Part shown: positions 46,381-58,085 of the stretch, one piece after another
Layout of the letters: each line of letters starts with the position of its first letter
Position numbering within the stretch: position 1 is the first letter of the stretch
Source: Rhexocercosporidium sp. MPI-PUGE-AT-0058
Lineage: Eukaryota > Ascomycota > Leotiomycetes > Helotiales
Direction: 5' to 3'
NCBI GenBank assembly: GCA_020746875.1
Contig: JAGTJL010000035.1
Coordinates: 62,001 to 126,000, forward strand
DNA length: 64,000 nucleotides
Made by a program: the position numbers and the translations under genes
Notes under the pieces: generated by a model
Databases searched by the model: none
Told to the model about the DNA's origin: nothing
The model's input: only the letters and a program-made list of their open reading frames with translations

Positions 46381-47350
46381 TGAGGCTGAGATGGTCAGTC
46401 AGTTGTGGAGTCTATGGATGAGTATTTCTTTTATTTACTCACCCATTGACGGTTCTGCAGCCCTTTAAGGAGGTGCAGCACAAGGCTTGGAAAGCCACTT
46501 TGTTGACCTGCGTCAGCAGTGGGGGTTCGGTCGACTTCGGTGCTCAATGTTTGTGAATGGAGAGGAGACTTGGATCATGTAGGGGTTTTGACGTTGTGCG
46601 ATCGGTCGAGTGACAGACAAGACGGCATATGCTTCTCCCAAAAGGTCTTCGTAGATCCTTGTCGCCGTTTGGATGTACTGTTGACGTTTGGAATTGGGCT
46701 TTGAAGCGATGGGGGTGAGAACTGATGAGTAAGCAAATCCGGACAACAAGTCCCCAGGTAAGCTTCAGTTTCCTCCTTAACATCACTTGCTTATCTCGAG
46801 CCTTGAGTTCCCCCGCTCTTATAAGGTCTCAATCAACTAGCCTTCCTTTTTGAGATATTTGAAGTTCTCATATCGATCAGTTTTATTAAATCTACTTGGG
46901 AGTGCAAGCCAGGTTTCATATTACTTCGAGCGGTCTACCTGATGCCTAATGCTCATAAGCAAAAGAAAGTAGCGAAGCGGAGGACAATGATACCAATGGT
47001 AAATATGAATATTCGAGTAGTCTCGACGTGAAGCTCTTGACTAGAAAGAGAAATAAAGACAAGAAACTTGACTATGCTTGAACATGCTGAAGATCGGCGG
47101 ATCAAGAAATCTGATACAGCGTGCAGCGTGTAAGGGTAATAAAGGAAAATACAAGGAAAAGACGTTCTATTTTCTCTCGCCTCTCTTCACATTTTTTGAA
47201 TCGTAAGTTCTTCTAAGTTGGTTGTTACACCCATCACCTGATTGACAGGGGGGCTCACGATCAGAGTTTGTTTACTTTGTCGCGTCTCCAATCTTGGTCA
47301 TTTCGCACAGCTCACCAATCTGTTTTCTCGCGTCCCACCTTACAAACAGA
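46381..47350. other. Divergent intergenic region, no gene seen
   Basis: Promoters of the gamma-glutamyltranspeptidase gene (minus) and the SIM/zinc-cluster gene (plus). A minus frame at 46513-46749 is compositionally plausible but has no start context, domain or splice link. Confidence 0.5.
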
Positions 47351-48175
47351 ATGAACCCCCGAGTAATTGACCTCACAGAAGAAAGTTCAGACGTTGAACC
47401 ATCACCAGAGTCCGGCAGAAGTTCAGCTATGATGTCTCAAGCACACGCAACGCGTCAACCACTCGGCGCTGTTCAGAATAGAAATCGTGTCAATGCGAGG
47501 ACCGCTCCAATTAGGTCTGCTGCTCTGAAGCAGGCGATCAACAATATGGATGCAACGCGTTTGAGGTTATATCTTCATCATTATTGTGGCATCAATCCCG
47601 AAATGAGACAGGATTTGGAAAGAGATTTGCTGGTGAAGGGCAAGGATGTGGATAGATATCACCGAGACACTGACTCCGAAAACGACGCGGAGAGTGAGAT
47701 TGAGAGTAGTGAGGAGGAAGATGATGAGGATACTACCGACAAGGAGAGGGAGAAGCCGATTCCCCTTGGAGATGAAGAGTTTGCGCCGAAGTATGCCGAA
47801 TGTGAGAATTGTAATGAGCAATTTGATATCTCTTCCAACGACACGAGAGAGTGTCATTGGCACAGTGGTAAGCCCTTGCCATGTTGTACAGCAGTTTACA
47901 CGCTGACGAGAGTAGGCGAGAAGGAACTCGATTATGATGGTGACTTCTGGGCCGATCACGATGAAGATTGCCATGGTGATCCAGCTTCGTTTGAAGATGA
48001 TTCTGACTTTGGTGGTGGCTTTATTTGGCCATGCTGCAAGAGCGATGGTAACAACCCGGGGTGCAAAACAACAAAACACAAGGCTCCAGTAAATGTCATC
48101 CAAGTAGCTGGATCCAACAAGAGGAGAGCCGAAGAAGAGTTGGAGGGACCTGATTGTGCAAGGCAACGACTGTGA
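47351..48175 (+). CDS. Putative nuclear protein with SUMO-interaction-like N-terminus and C-terminal Cys/His zinc cluster
   Basis: Start ATG at 47351. Two exons, 47351-47867 and 47916-48175; the 48-nt intron is a multiple of three without stops, so an unspliced reading is also open. Spliced protein is 258 aa. Residues 5-9 (VIDLT, followed by acidic residues) fit a SUMO-interacting motif. A basic/polar region and a very acidic stretch (ESSEEEDDEDTT) follow. The C-terminal module has CENC, CHWHSG, WADHDEDCHG, WPCC and GCKTTKH, a spacing of Cys and His that suggests one or two bound zincs. The splice brings HWHSG next to EKELDYDGDFW, which looks like the continuous domain. Similar Cys/His tails occur in other fungal proteins of unknown role; I cannot name the function. 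Confidence 0.8.
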   Translation: MNPRVIDLTEESSDVEPSPESGRSSAMMSQAHATRQPLGAVQNRNRVNARTAPIRSAALKQAINNMDATRLRLYLHHYCGINPEMRQDLERDLLVKGKDVDRYHRDTDSENDAESEIESSEEEDDEDTTDKEREKPIPLGDEEFAPKYAECENCNEQFDISSNDTRECHWHSGKPLPCCTAVYTLTRVGEKELDYDGDFWADHDEDCHGDPASFEDDSDFGGGFIWPCCKSDGNNPGCKTTKHKAPVNVIQVAGSNKRRAEEELEGPDCARQRL

Positions 48176-48877
48176 GGGGAAACGAGTGTTCTATGACCCT
48201 GGTATGCAGCCCTCCCAAGCTTCCTTGGGGCAAAGACTGATTCCAAAACAGGGAAAGTAATTGATAGCAATAGCAGACGCTTGCAGGATTGGTCATTGAT
48301 ATATCTAGACCCTGATCGAATAATCTGTTCAGAAACATAGGTTTATGTAGTCTTGTTGGGGAAAGGTGGTTTCAGCAGGTCGTGCGAGGATATGCCACAA
48401 GCCACGAGAATTTGATCATTAGGACAGATATCGGAGGGATCTAAGAGCAAGTACCCTTTTGCTTGGGAAATCGTCGCTTCTTTGTACCCAATTGTAGTTG
48501 CAAATTTGTTTTGGACATCGTATTCGAGTTGGGTAAAGAAGCCATTGTGAAGAAAGTCTGACTGTTGGAAATTTTCATGCATGCGCCTCTGCAACTACAT
48601 AACTTCTATCCCTACGGAGAATGGAAAAATAACAGAAATCTGTGGGGGCTAAGACGGAGATAATGCAGAGTGATGAGGTGAGACTCCAAGCCATGGCGAA
48701 TTGTCCTTGGTCGCACGCAACTGCACCCCGCACTTCAGAACCTCCCCACTCGAGCTCGAAGCTCTTCGGGCCAAGATCAATTTAAACCGCATTATCCTTC
48801 GCCTGCAAACAGTACAGTATATATGCCTCTCGCACCCTGAGCACTCTCCTGTTAGGAAATTGATATCCAATTGAAAT
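48176..48877. other. Intergenic with a weak small frame
   Basis: A minus-strand frame from ATG at 48582 to 48343 (79 codons) has a protein-like composition (LLLDPSDICPNDQ) but no known motif. I leave it uncalled. The stretch from about 48780 is the nitrilase promoter, with a TATATA-like sequence near 48818. Confidence 0.4.
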
Positions 48878-50275
48878 ATGGCACAAACACTCCGTCTGGC
48901 AGTGGCACAATCACACACGCTCTCCACCACTTTCGAGACCCTCGCAGCCCTCGAACAAACAGCTAGACAAGCCCGCTCCCAATCTGTTGACCTGATCCTA
49001 TTCCCTGAAGCTTACCTCGGCGGATACCCTCGAACAGCTAATTTTGGAGCTGCTGTTGGTGCACGAAGACCGGAAGGCAGGGAACAATTCCTGCATTATT
49101 TTAAGGATGCCGTGGATCTGGGCGATACACCGGAGGGGGCAGGTAGGAAGTGGGTGGACAAAGAGTTGGAGCTTCCGAAGGGAGGGGTAAGAGGTGATGG
49201 GACAAGGGAAGAATTAGAAAGGATTGCGAGAGAGACGGGCGTGTTTATTGTTACGGGTTGTGTGGAAAGATCTGGAGGAACTCTATATTGTGCTGTTTTG
49301 TATGTTTGCCCAAAAGAGGGCGTCTTGGGAAAGAGAAGAAAGGTTATGCCGGTATGTTGGAAGCCAATGCAGACAGAAAAGGCTCGTGGAATATGACCAA
49401 GGCTAATTATTGAGCAGACAGGCAGCGAACGTTTGATTTGGGGCCAAGGACAACCTTCGTCCCTTCGTGCCGTCACCACGATCTTAAAAGGTGTCAAGCT
49501 CACTTTGGCCTCGGCCATCTGCTGGGAGAATTATATGCCCCTCCTCCGACAATCTCTCTACAGCCAGAACGTCAATTTATACTTGGCTCCAACGGCAGAT
49601 GGGAGGGATACATGGTTGCCTCTGATGAGGACGATCGCCTGCGAGGGACGATGTGTGGTGCTGAGTGCAAATCAATGCATGACCAAATCAAACTTACCAA
49701 GTTGGATCACCAAGCACAACGGAGAGGAGAAGGCTGTTAGTGGAATTTCTACCAATGGCAGTAATTTCCCTTCGACCCCGAGGAGGAAATCTACTTATAC
49801 CGAGGAAGGGAATGAAATTGTTCTCTCCGGGTTAAAGGGTACAGATGAGGTTGCTGTTACGGAAACAAACGATTGTCCTCCAGCGCCCAGAACGAGAAGA
49901 AAGTCTACTTATACCGAAGATGGCCACGAGATTGCTCTACCTGTGCCAAAGGGTACAAGTGGAGGGTTTGAAAAGTCGTCCGCGAAGTCAGATCCGGCCG
50001 AGTTTGTTTCGAGGGGTGGATCCTGTATCATTTCGCCTCTTGGAGATGTCCTCGGTGGCCCACTGTGGGATGATGAGAATGGATTTCTCACTGTCGATGT
50101 TGATTTTGAAGATTGTCTTCGTGGCCGCTTGGATCTTGATGTTGGAGGAAGTTATTCAAGGTATGTCTATTGCCTGATGATTTTGATCCTCTGCTTCTAG
50201 GGTGTATTAACTGCTTCTAGGAATGATTCGTTCAAGTTGACTGTCGAGGGCTTGGACACCAGTCCTCCTCCTTGA
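48878..50275 (+). CDS. Nitrilase (carbon-nitrogen hydrolase family) with a duplicated insert
   Basis: Hydrolyses nitriles to acids and ammonia, or a related C-N bond. 423 aa in three exons: 48878-49351, 49418-50160, 50221-50275. The Glu-Lys-Cys triad is complete: Glu44 in [10 protein letters not shown], Lys155 in GKRRKVMP, Cys193 in ICWENYM. After QCMTKSNLP an insert of about 80 residues carries two copies of RRKSTYTE(E/D)G(N/H)EI, each an Arg-Arg-Lys-Ser site, before the family resumes at [19 protein letters not shown]. The acceptor of intron 2 is the second of two ctgcttctag copies 20 nt apart; only this one keeps the frame to [10 protein letters not shown] and TGA. Length exceeds the usual 300-350 because of the insert. 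Confidence 0.94.
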
Positions 50276-51261
50276 CCCTCCTCAATGATCCTTCAATTCA
50301 AATAACTAGGACACTAATGTTTCTAGTTATAGTGTTGTAACATAGTCTTCAGAACATGCATACTCTGTGCCAACAGAATGATATCAAATGACTCGGCATT
50401 TCCATCAAAACAATGGCACTGGGGAGCTTGCTGCGGGGTTGAGCACCACATAATTGGCTGATGTCTTTGCCAAGGGAATCATCTTACAACGACGTAACAC
50501 ACACAACTCCCTGACTACAGCTTTCTTTTAAATCTTCACTCTCCGGACCTCACACCCCCGACCCAGACCTGTGTCTCTCAACTGGTCAATTGTTTTTTTT
50601 TGATCCGGAACTAATATTTATGGTTGCTAAAAGGAATCTCTCCAGCTGTCCCGTACTGTATACCACAAGAGAGACCCGAACAATCATCATGACGCGACTG
50701 ATCGCTTGCCGATAGTTCTGCAACTAGCGAAACGAAGACTCTTTAGTCGGAAACTCTCCCGATCAAGGCTTTCGATGGACGAGTGTCAGAATCGTGGCTA
50801 GAGACCAAGGCAGGATTTTGTAACTTGGCTTAGTGTGCGACTTGACGTCAGATCTTCCTGCATTCCACAACTGTGGTGCACCACATGAGATTGGTTCAAC
50901 TACGTGCCCAGCTCTGTATCACATGCGGCATCAAGATGAAGAGGTGTGAAAGAGCATCCGGTGCTTCGATCGAAGATCTACCATCCTGTCCTGCAAGCCA
51001 CAGTGGGGATGACGCTTTTATGCGCTACATTCTGTCGATCTCCATGTTGGCCATTCTAGTGTTGTTTCTGGGAAATTGTGACTTTGTTAGCTCTCAGCTG
51101 CCAGACAACCCTGCGCTTTTGTTTAGTTTTAGGGAGAGTTAATAAAGTGGGAAATACTTTACATATCCTCTTTGTCGCAGCTTTTGGGATGTGAATTTTG
51201 ACGATTTAATCTTACAACAGGGGCATTTCATTGAAACGTGCTGCAGTCGCGAGCGGCCAAA
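50276..51261. other. Intergenic, no convincing gene
   Basis: Nitrilase 3' region and promoter of the channel gene. The frame at 50873-51142 starts from a non-ATG codon and has no supporting feature. Confidence 0.5.
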
Positions 51262-54179
51262 ATGGTATGCCCCTCCCAATTATCTGACCATCTCGAATTT
51301 CCTGCAGGGGAATGTACTGACAAAACTATCAGTCTACTCAAACAGCAGGCTCGGGCACTGCGACCAAGTCGGAGAAGAATAGTTCCTCGCTCTCTGCTTT
51401 CCTGTCAACATTGATTCCCGTCGGCGTCCAAGCTACAGTGTTTGTAGGCATTTTCTTGATCCTCAGGACGAAGCAGAAGCGCGTTTACAGACCGCGTACA
51501 TACTTGGAAACACTCCACGAGGGGTAAGTCAAGTGCATTGGAATCAAAAATCGGACTAACAAAACCCGCAGTGAGAAATCGAAGGATCTCCCTCCAGGAA
51601 AGTTCAGCTGGATTGCGCCGTTCCGAGGCCTGGATGACGAATATGTTCTCAATCACCAGTCTCTCGATGGCTATCTCTACCTTCGATTCATCAAGATGCT
51701 GACCGTCATTTGCTTCGTTGGTAGCTGTATAACATGGCCAGTTCTGTTTCCTGTCAATGCGACAGCTGGTGGTACCGGCCAGGAATTCGACATGTTGTCC
51801 TTTGCAAATATCCCGGACAATCAACATAATCGGTACTATGCGCACGTTTTCGTAGCATGGAATTTTTTCAGTATGTAGAATTTCAGGATACCGCTGTGTT
51901 GCTAACGAGCCTAGGTTTTGTGATGTATGTTATCACTCGTGAGACGATCTACTTCATCAACATACGACATTCCTATCTGCTTTCTCCTTTCAATGCTACT
52001 CGCATCTCCTCGCGTACGGTTCTATTCACCGATGTGCCTGTAGAATACCAGAATCAAGGAAGGCTGACCGCTCTTTTCGGGGGAGCAATGAAGAGATCCT
52101 GGTTGGCGACCGATTGCAAGGAACTGACAAAGAAGGTCGAGGAGCGAGATAAGGATGCGATGAAGCTCGAGGGAGCCGAGATCAAGCTGATCCAAACCGC
52201 TGAAAAGAGGCGCCTGAAGTGGGAGAAAAAGAACGACAAGAGGAAGGACGCAGTACCGGCAGCTGATGGTGCTAATGCGGAAGTTGCACTCCCAGGTAGC
52301 AGATTCATGAAGGACAAGGATCGCCCTACACATCGTCTTGGAAAGATCCCATTGATCGGAAAGAAAGTCGATACTATCGAATGGACCCGAAGCGAGCTCA
52401 GGAGACTTGTTCCAGAGGTTCAAAAGGCACAGGACGCACAACAGAAGTTTGATGGCAAGCTGCTCCCAGCCGTCTTCGTCGAGTTCCACACTCAGCAAGC
52501 TGCTGAAGCCGCGTATCGAAGAATGACCCCCAGGAAAGACCCCAAGATGTATCCTCGTGCCATCAGCGCCACGCCGAATGAGATTATCTGGAGCAACCTC
52601 CATATTAGCAAGACGCAGAGAATGCTCAGGAAGATCGCAACTACAACTTTCATTGTTCTGATGATTATCTTTTGGGCAATTCCCGCTGCAGTGGTCGGTG
52701 CGATCAGTCAGATCAACTACCTGACCGACAGTACGTATTCCTTTCACTGATTCGCCATCAATAGGCTAACGTTTTCCTCTAGAGGTTCCTTTCCTGAGTT
52801 TCATCAACAGCATTCCCGATAAGATTCTGGGTGTTGTAACTGGTCTCCTGCCCGCAATCATGCTCGCGGTACTGATGGCACTTGTGCCTATTGTCTGTCG
52901 ATGTAAGCCGATACCTTAATCCGGAATTGAACGGGCGCTAATAATAACTAGGGATGGCAAAACTCAGTGGAGAGGTTACTCGTCCAGCAGTCGAGTTAAA
53001 AACTCAATCGTGGTACATGGCTTTCCAAGTCATCCAAGTCTTCCTAGTAACCACATTTTCTTCCGGCGCAGCTTCAGTCGTCACGGATATCATCAACGAT
53101 CCTTCTTCGGCCTTGAAGCTACTTTCGCAGAGCTTGCCCAAAGCTTCCAATTTCTTCATCTCGTACATCATTGTGTTAGGTCTGGGCATCGCAGCCGCAG
53201 ATCTGCTGAACATTGGAGCACTTGCCATGTTCACCATTGTTGGAAAATTCTTGGACAAGTCCCCACGCAAGATCTTTAATCGCTACATCACATTGGCCGG
53301 TCTTGGATGGGGATCTCTGTATCCCAAGTTCGGTAATATGGGAATTATTGGTTAGTCCTTACATGAACTTGTTCAATGCCTTCGGAGACTGACTTCTTTC
53401 AAGCAATTGCATACTCTATAATCGCTCCCCTAGTGATGGGCTTCGCTGCCGTCGGTTTCGGTCTTATCTACCTCGCAGTTCGCTACAATTCCTTCTATGT
53501 GCTTACCAACAACGTCGACACCAAAGGAGCAGCCTATGCCAAGGCTCTCCAACAACTCATGACCGGTGTCTACCTGGGAGAAGTTTGCCTTCTAGGTCTC
53601 TTCGCCATCGCCAAATCCTGGCCTCATCTCGCACTCATGATATTCTTCCTCGTGTGCACTGCAATCTACCATGCAGCGATGCATCACGCCTTGAAGCCCC
53701 TCACCATGTATCTGCCTGATAGTTTCGAAAGCGACCAAATTTCCCTCTTCACAACTACCGACCACAAGTCTTATGACTATAAGAAAGCCGGTGTCCCGCC
53801 GACTGAAGCACAGATGGGCGAGTCGTCCAAGATCGGCGCCATGAAAGCGAACTGGTTCGCCAAGCTGTGGGACCCACGAAAGTTCAAATCCCATTCCAGA
53901 GTACAGTCCATGGTGCCAAATTATCCACCTCCGCAATACACAGCAGAGGAGGAAGCCCTCGCATACTACGACCCAGCTCTCACAAGCCCAGTCCCAAGTC
54001 TGTGGATCGTGCGGGATACGATGGGGATCTCCCAACGGGAGGTCAGGGATTCGAGTGCGGTTGTGGAGATCAGTGATAATTATGCGAGTTTCAATGAGAA
54101 AGGAAAGGTGGTTTGGGATTATCAAAACCAGGGACGGCTGGAGGATGTGCCGATTTGGGAGAAGAGGGTTGATTATTAG
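51262..54179 (+). CDS. CSC1/RSN1-type (OSCA/TMEM63 family) stress-gated cation channel
   Basis: A multi-pass plasma-membrane or vesicle protein of the family of osmosensitive calcium-permeable channels. 867 aa in seven exons: 51262-51264, 51333-51523, 51572-51870, 51915-52730, 52783-52902, 52952-53350, 53404-54179. The start is inferred: a lone ATG before GTATGC, joined to TCT ACT CAA (MSTQTAGSG). Order: first helix VGVQATVFVGIFLIL, an RPRTYL motif, two more N-terminal helices, a charged cytosolic loop with the segments RTVLFTDVP and AVFVEFHTQQAAEAAYR (RRM-like fold) and IIWSNLHISKTQR, then the RSN1_7TM region (LMIIFWAIPAAVVGAISQI onward) and a cytosolic C-tail. All joins after the first are well supported. 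Confidence 0.92.
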
Positions 54180-55258
54180 ATCTTTGGTGTTGTGATACCC
54201 ATGATGTGAAGGTTAGTGGTTGGAAGGGAATAGCGATAGGGCGTACAGGGGGAAGATTGGCTGTCTGTGTTTGGCCTCCGAATTGTATACCACGACTTGT
54301 ATTTGTTCATGATAGTCAAGTAATGTTGCTTCTCAGCCTTAGACCTTCGTTTCTTTGCGTGTTCTAAAACAACTTCTTGTGATTCCCGTCACATTGGTGA
54401 TGTTTCCACCAATCTTCGAGGGCGATGCTAGCCGAATGCCTCGGCCATGTCGAGCAGCACAAACAATTCTCGACGCATTGGCAGGCACGAGACGACCATT
54501 AGAAATCAAAGATCAGATGCCTCAATATGCAATGAGATTCCCATGAAACAGTCCTAGAAATAGAAAGCAGAGAAATGCCGCAAAGTGAGGGATGTTTAGC
54601 GGGGTAGGGCGGGTGGATCTGTTCCGCGGATGTTCCTCTAAACACTGTCACCAAAACATGTTTGACATCTTTGGGGAATTAATTCTCAGAAGTTCTGGTC
54701 AGAACTCAGCAAAATTCTAGTAATTGACTTTCGATCTCAGAAAAGCAGGAGCAAAGAAGTCAGAAACTAGCTCAACGCACAAACTGCTTGTTTGCACAAG
54801 TAGTACTCTACTTTGCAGTATCTCAACCTGCAGTCCCTCACATTCAGCACTAGGAAACGAGGGCATGCACCTACCTCTCTGACACCCAAAGACTTGGTCC
54901 TCTATCTGCTCCGTGGTGCCCCCCTTGTTTCCCGGCTGAAGGCGATTCGTCTCGCGTGGATGGTGTTTCCCAACTTTCCCCGAGTATTTGCGGGTTTTGT
55001 GGTGTGATTTCGCGGAAGTGGCGTGGTTTTCTGTCAACCTTAAAGTTTTTGCGTTCTGGATCGATCGAATTCATCGATGGATGGAACGAACTGCTGCAAG
55101 GAGGCGAAAGGAGGGGGTGGGTACGCTGACTAGTTAACTTAGTGTATTCCTTAAAGTTATGTGTTTGCTTGACTTGACTTGACTTGTTGTCGTGCGCTGC
55201 CTTTTTTGTTTGTTTCGTTTATCTGAATCGAGTTCTTGCCACACTACCTACATGTAAA
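54180..55258. other. Intergenic, no convincing gene
   Basis: Short frames only. ACTTGACTTGACTTG repeats lie near 55170-55186, just before the carbonic-anhydrase-like gene. Confidence 0.5.
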
Positions 55259-55956
55259 ATGCCATACGCATTCCAGAACGTCATTCGAAAGGAGTACGAT
55301 GCGGTACCGGTGCGGCAAGGATTCATCCCCAGTACTGGGACGCCGAAACCGCATGTAATGTGGGTTGGCTGCAGTGATAGCTTGATTGTTGAGACGGAGA
55401 CGTTGGGGGTTCTGCCAGACGAGATCTTCGTGCATAGGAACCTTGGAAATATCTTGAGCAATGGGGATTTGAGTAGTGAGAGCGCGGTGGAATGGTGTGT
55501 AGATTTATTGAAGGTAGGTTTGAAGCTTGGGATAGGAGATGCTGGCGATGTATGAAAGGCTGACCTGGGGAGGATTAGGTTGATCATATTGTTGTCTGTG
55601 GACATTATGATTGTGATTTGATTGACAAGGGAGATGGGAGTGAATTGGGAGGATGGCACAAGTATGTCCTCTAGAGGAATAACACGGCAGACAGGTTGGT
55701 TGACTGGAAGTACAGGAATATCACCAAACTTCACCATATGAACGAAAACCACCTCGAGAAAGTCAAGTCCAGGTTAGACGACTACTGCCGACACCGAAGA
55801 CTGGAGGAGGTATATGTGCTGGCTGAAGTTGGGTGGTTGAAGAGGCAGGCGAATGTACAGAAGGCTATTGAGGAGAGAGGACTCCAGATACATGCATTTG
55901 TATACGACAAAGCGAAGAATGCTTGCGTGCGGCTTGTAGAAGCTGAGGAGGATTGA
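55259..55956 (+). CDS. Beta-carbonic-anhydrase-like protein with Leu in place of the dyad Arg
   Basis: 199 aa in three exons: 55259-55513, 55579-55661, 55695-55956. The ATG at 55259 is the first in frame. The beta-class fold is shown by VMWVGCSDS (Zn ligand Cys38, Asp40), DEIFVHRNLGNIL, SAVEWCVDLLKVDHIVVCGHYDC (Zn ligands His and Cys), and LVDWKYRNI. The family motif is C-x-D-S-R; here it is C-S-D-S-L (Leu42), so the Arg that normally pairs with the Asp is missing while all three zinc ligands remain. HYDC in place of the usual HYGC/HTxC is another difference. It may be a divergent fungal paralogue with reduced or different activity. Confidence 0.88.
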
Positions 55957-56548
55957 AGGCCTAGGAGAAGATTTGGCCTCGAGCATCAGAGTAGAGGCGA
56001 GTGCGAGCCTTGAGCTACCAAATTTGATACCCCATGAAGCCCGAATACACCAAGTAATAAAACACTGTTTTGCAAGATCTAGAATCGGGAGAGAAGGCAA
56101 AAGATCCAGACACATACGCTTTTTTGAGGATGGAATTAATATCACTTGATGTTTCGCTCACTCACTAAGCGTCGGTGCTGACTGGATTTGCCTGACTGGT
56201 GGAACATGAGCGTTATAGCCGACCTGAGTTTCGCAACTACTCAACATGCTCACAACGAGTCCCATGGCATGCACGCAGATGTTATGGACACGCTTCACTC
56301 GAGAATATACATGTAGGTTGGTTACCAGGTGGAGCAAAGTCCCAGGCCTGCTGGGGAAGCCGCTAAACCCCAGCAAGCCAACCCCGCGAGTTGGCCTTCA
56401 ACGACATGCCATGTCCTCTATTAGCTCATACCACCTACGACCGCCCTGACTGCCATTGACCTCTGAAATTGTATACTCATTATCCTCCTATACCACTGAA
56501 AACTTCTACCATTACCAGCATTTGCAGGATTGACATAAATCTACCGAT
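55957..56548. other. Intergenic, no gene seen
   Basis: 3' region of the carbonic-anhydrase-like gene and SDR promoter; short overlapping frames only. Confidence 0.5.
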
Positions 56549-57552
56549 ATGCTCTACGGCATCATCCCCAAGAATGTTGTCTTGTTCAACGCAGAGACCG
56601 ACATTCCAGCTCTTGATGGCAAAGTAATATTTGTCACTGGCGGTATGAATCCTCCTCTCCTTAGATTACCTACAAGACTAACATTCTCCCAGGTAATGTC
56701 GGGCTGGGAAAGCAAACAATCCTCCAACTCTCCAAACACAATCCCAAGCGAATTTACCTTGCCGCTCGCACCCAATCGAAAGCCGAAGCTGCAATCAAGG
56801 AGCTCCAATCCCTCGTTCCATCTGCACAAATAACATACATCCACTGCGACCTCATGTCCCTCTCCTCGGTGCAGGCGTGCGCGCGAGAGTTTACGACGAA
56901 GGAGGGGAGATTGGATCTACTGTTTTTGAACGCGGGGATTATGGCCACACCACCGGGGACAACTACAGAGGGATACGAAGTACAGTTTGGTACGAACCAT
57001 GTTGGGCATGCGCTCTTGACGAAGTTACTGCTTCCTACGCTGGTGAAAACTGCTCAGGAGCCCGGGTCTGATGTTAGGGTCATCTGTCTTTCGTCGCTTG
57101 GGCATCTGTATGCGCCTTGGAGTGGGATATCTTTTCCGGATTTGAAATCGGATATGAAGAGCTCTACGACGTGGTGTCGTTATGCTCAGTCGAAGCTGGC
57201 GAACATACTCTTTGCAAAGGCATTGCAGAAGAGGTATGGCGAGAAAGGTGTCAAGGCTGTGGCTGTTCACCCAGGTGTTGTGGATACCGAGCTCTACCGT
57301 TCGACTTTCAGTGGATATATGGGACTTGGGAAGCTCCTGGATAAGGGAAAGAGGTATGTGTATACCGGTGTGGAGAAGGGAGCTCTCAATCAGTTGTGGG
57401 CGGCTGTGGGGAAGAGGGATGCTGTGCAAGGAGGGGAGTATTATACTCCCGTGGGGGTGAGTGGGCAGGGGAGTAAGTGGTGCTGGGACGAGGAGCTGGC
57501 AGATAGATTATGGGACTGGACGGAAAACGAATTGATTAGATATAAAATATGA
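56549..57552 (+). CDS. Short-chain dehydrogenase/reductase
   Basis: A classical SDR of 317 aa in two exons, 56549-56642 and 56693-57552. The splice restores the dinucleotide-binding TGGNVGLGK (about 30-37; the Gly-rich loop TGxxxGxG). IYLAARTQSKAEAAI follows, with Arg where NADPH-preferring enzymes have it, then LFLNAGIM, the catalytic Ser in VICLSSLGH, and Tyr-Lys in YAQSK, then HPGVVDTEL. All catalytic residues are present. It resembles retinol-dehydrogenase/light-dependent-reductase-like oxidoreductases common in ascomycetes. The substrate is unknown. Confidence 0.95.
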
Positions 57553-58085
57553 ATAATACGCGATGAGTTCTTCCTGCTCCTACTCTTTGGATTTCATTTA
57601 TGTCTGTTGTTGTTTGCGTGCTGTTGGCTGTTTTCGATCCTCAAAAAGGAACGTGGTTTGCAGGTACGGGTATCAAGCTCATGTAGATGGCCACCTCCAG
57701 TATCCGGCTCGAAAGTCCTTCGCGGTCGAATTGTATCATATGGATTTGAGCTTTTGCAGCCATCACTCGTTCTATAACTGTTTCATTTTCACGTTGGCAT
57801 ATGAGTTTGTTTTGGTGGGACAAGGTTTCCTTATTGCTCCACGCACATCAGCCCCAGTGGCAAAGATCATCCGTAATAAGTCTGCAACTATCAGAGCCTC
57901 ACCAAGGAAATATAGGTAAATAACGTAGCAAACACCTTTCAAATAATCAAAGGCCGAACATCGCCTAGTGATTGAAACTATGCGGGCACCAGGAAGAGAT
58001 TCCTCCCATCAAACTCTTTCACCTCCGCTTTCTAGCAACTTTCTCTCCATTTCTCCACATACGGGCAACACTTAATTTACTTCAA
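57553..58085. other. Intergenic, no gene seen
   Basis: Open on the plus strand from 57563 to 57919 in one frame but without domain or signal; most likely the SDR 3' region. Confidence 0.4.

Noticed and set aside
46513..46749. Minus-strand frame as a possible extra 5' exon of gamma-glutamyltranspeptidase
   Set aside because: The gene already has an ATG with a signal-like start at 46380, and no donor-acceptor pair joins the two in frame.
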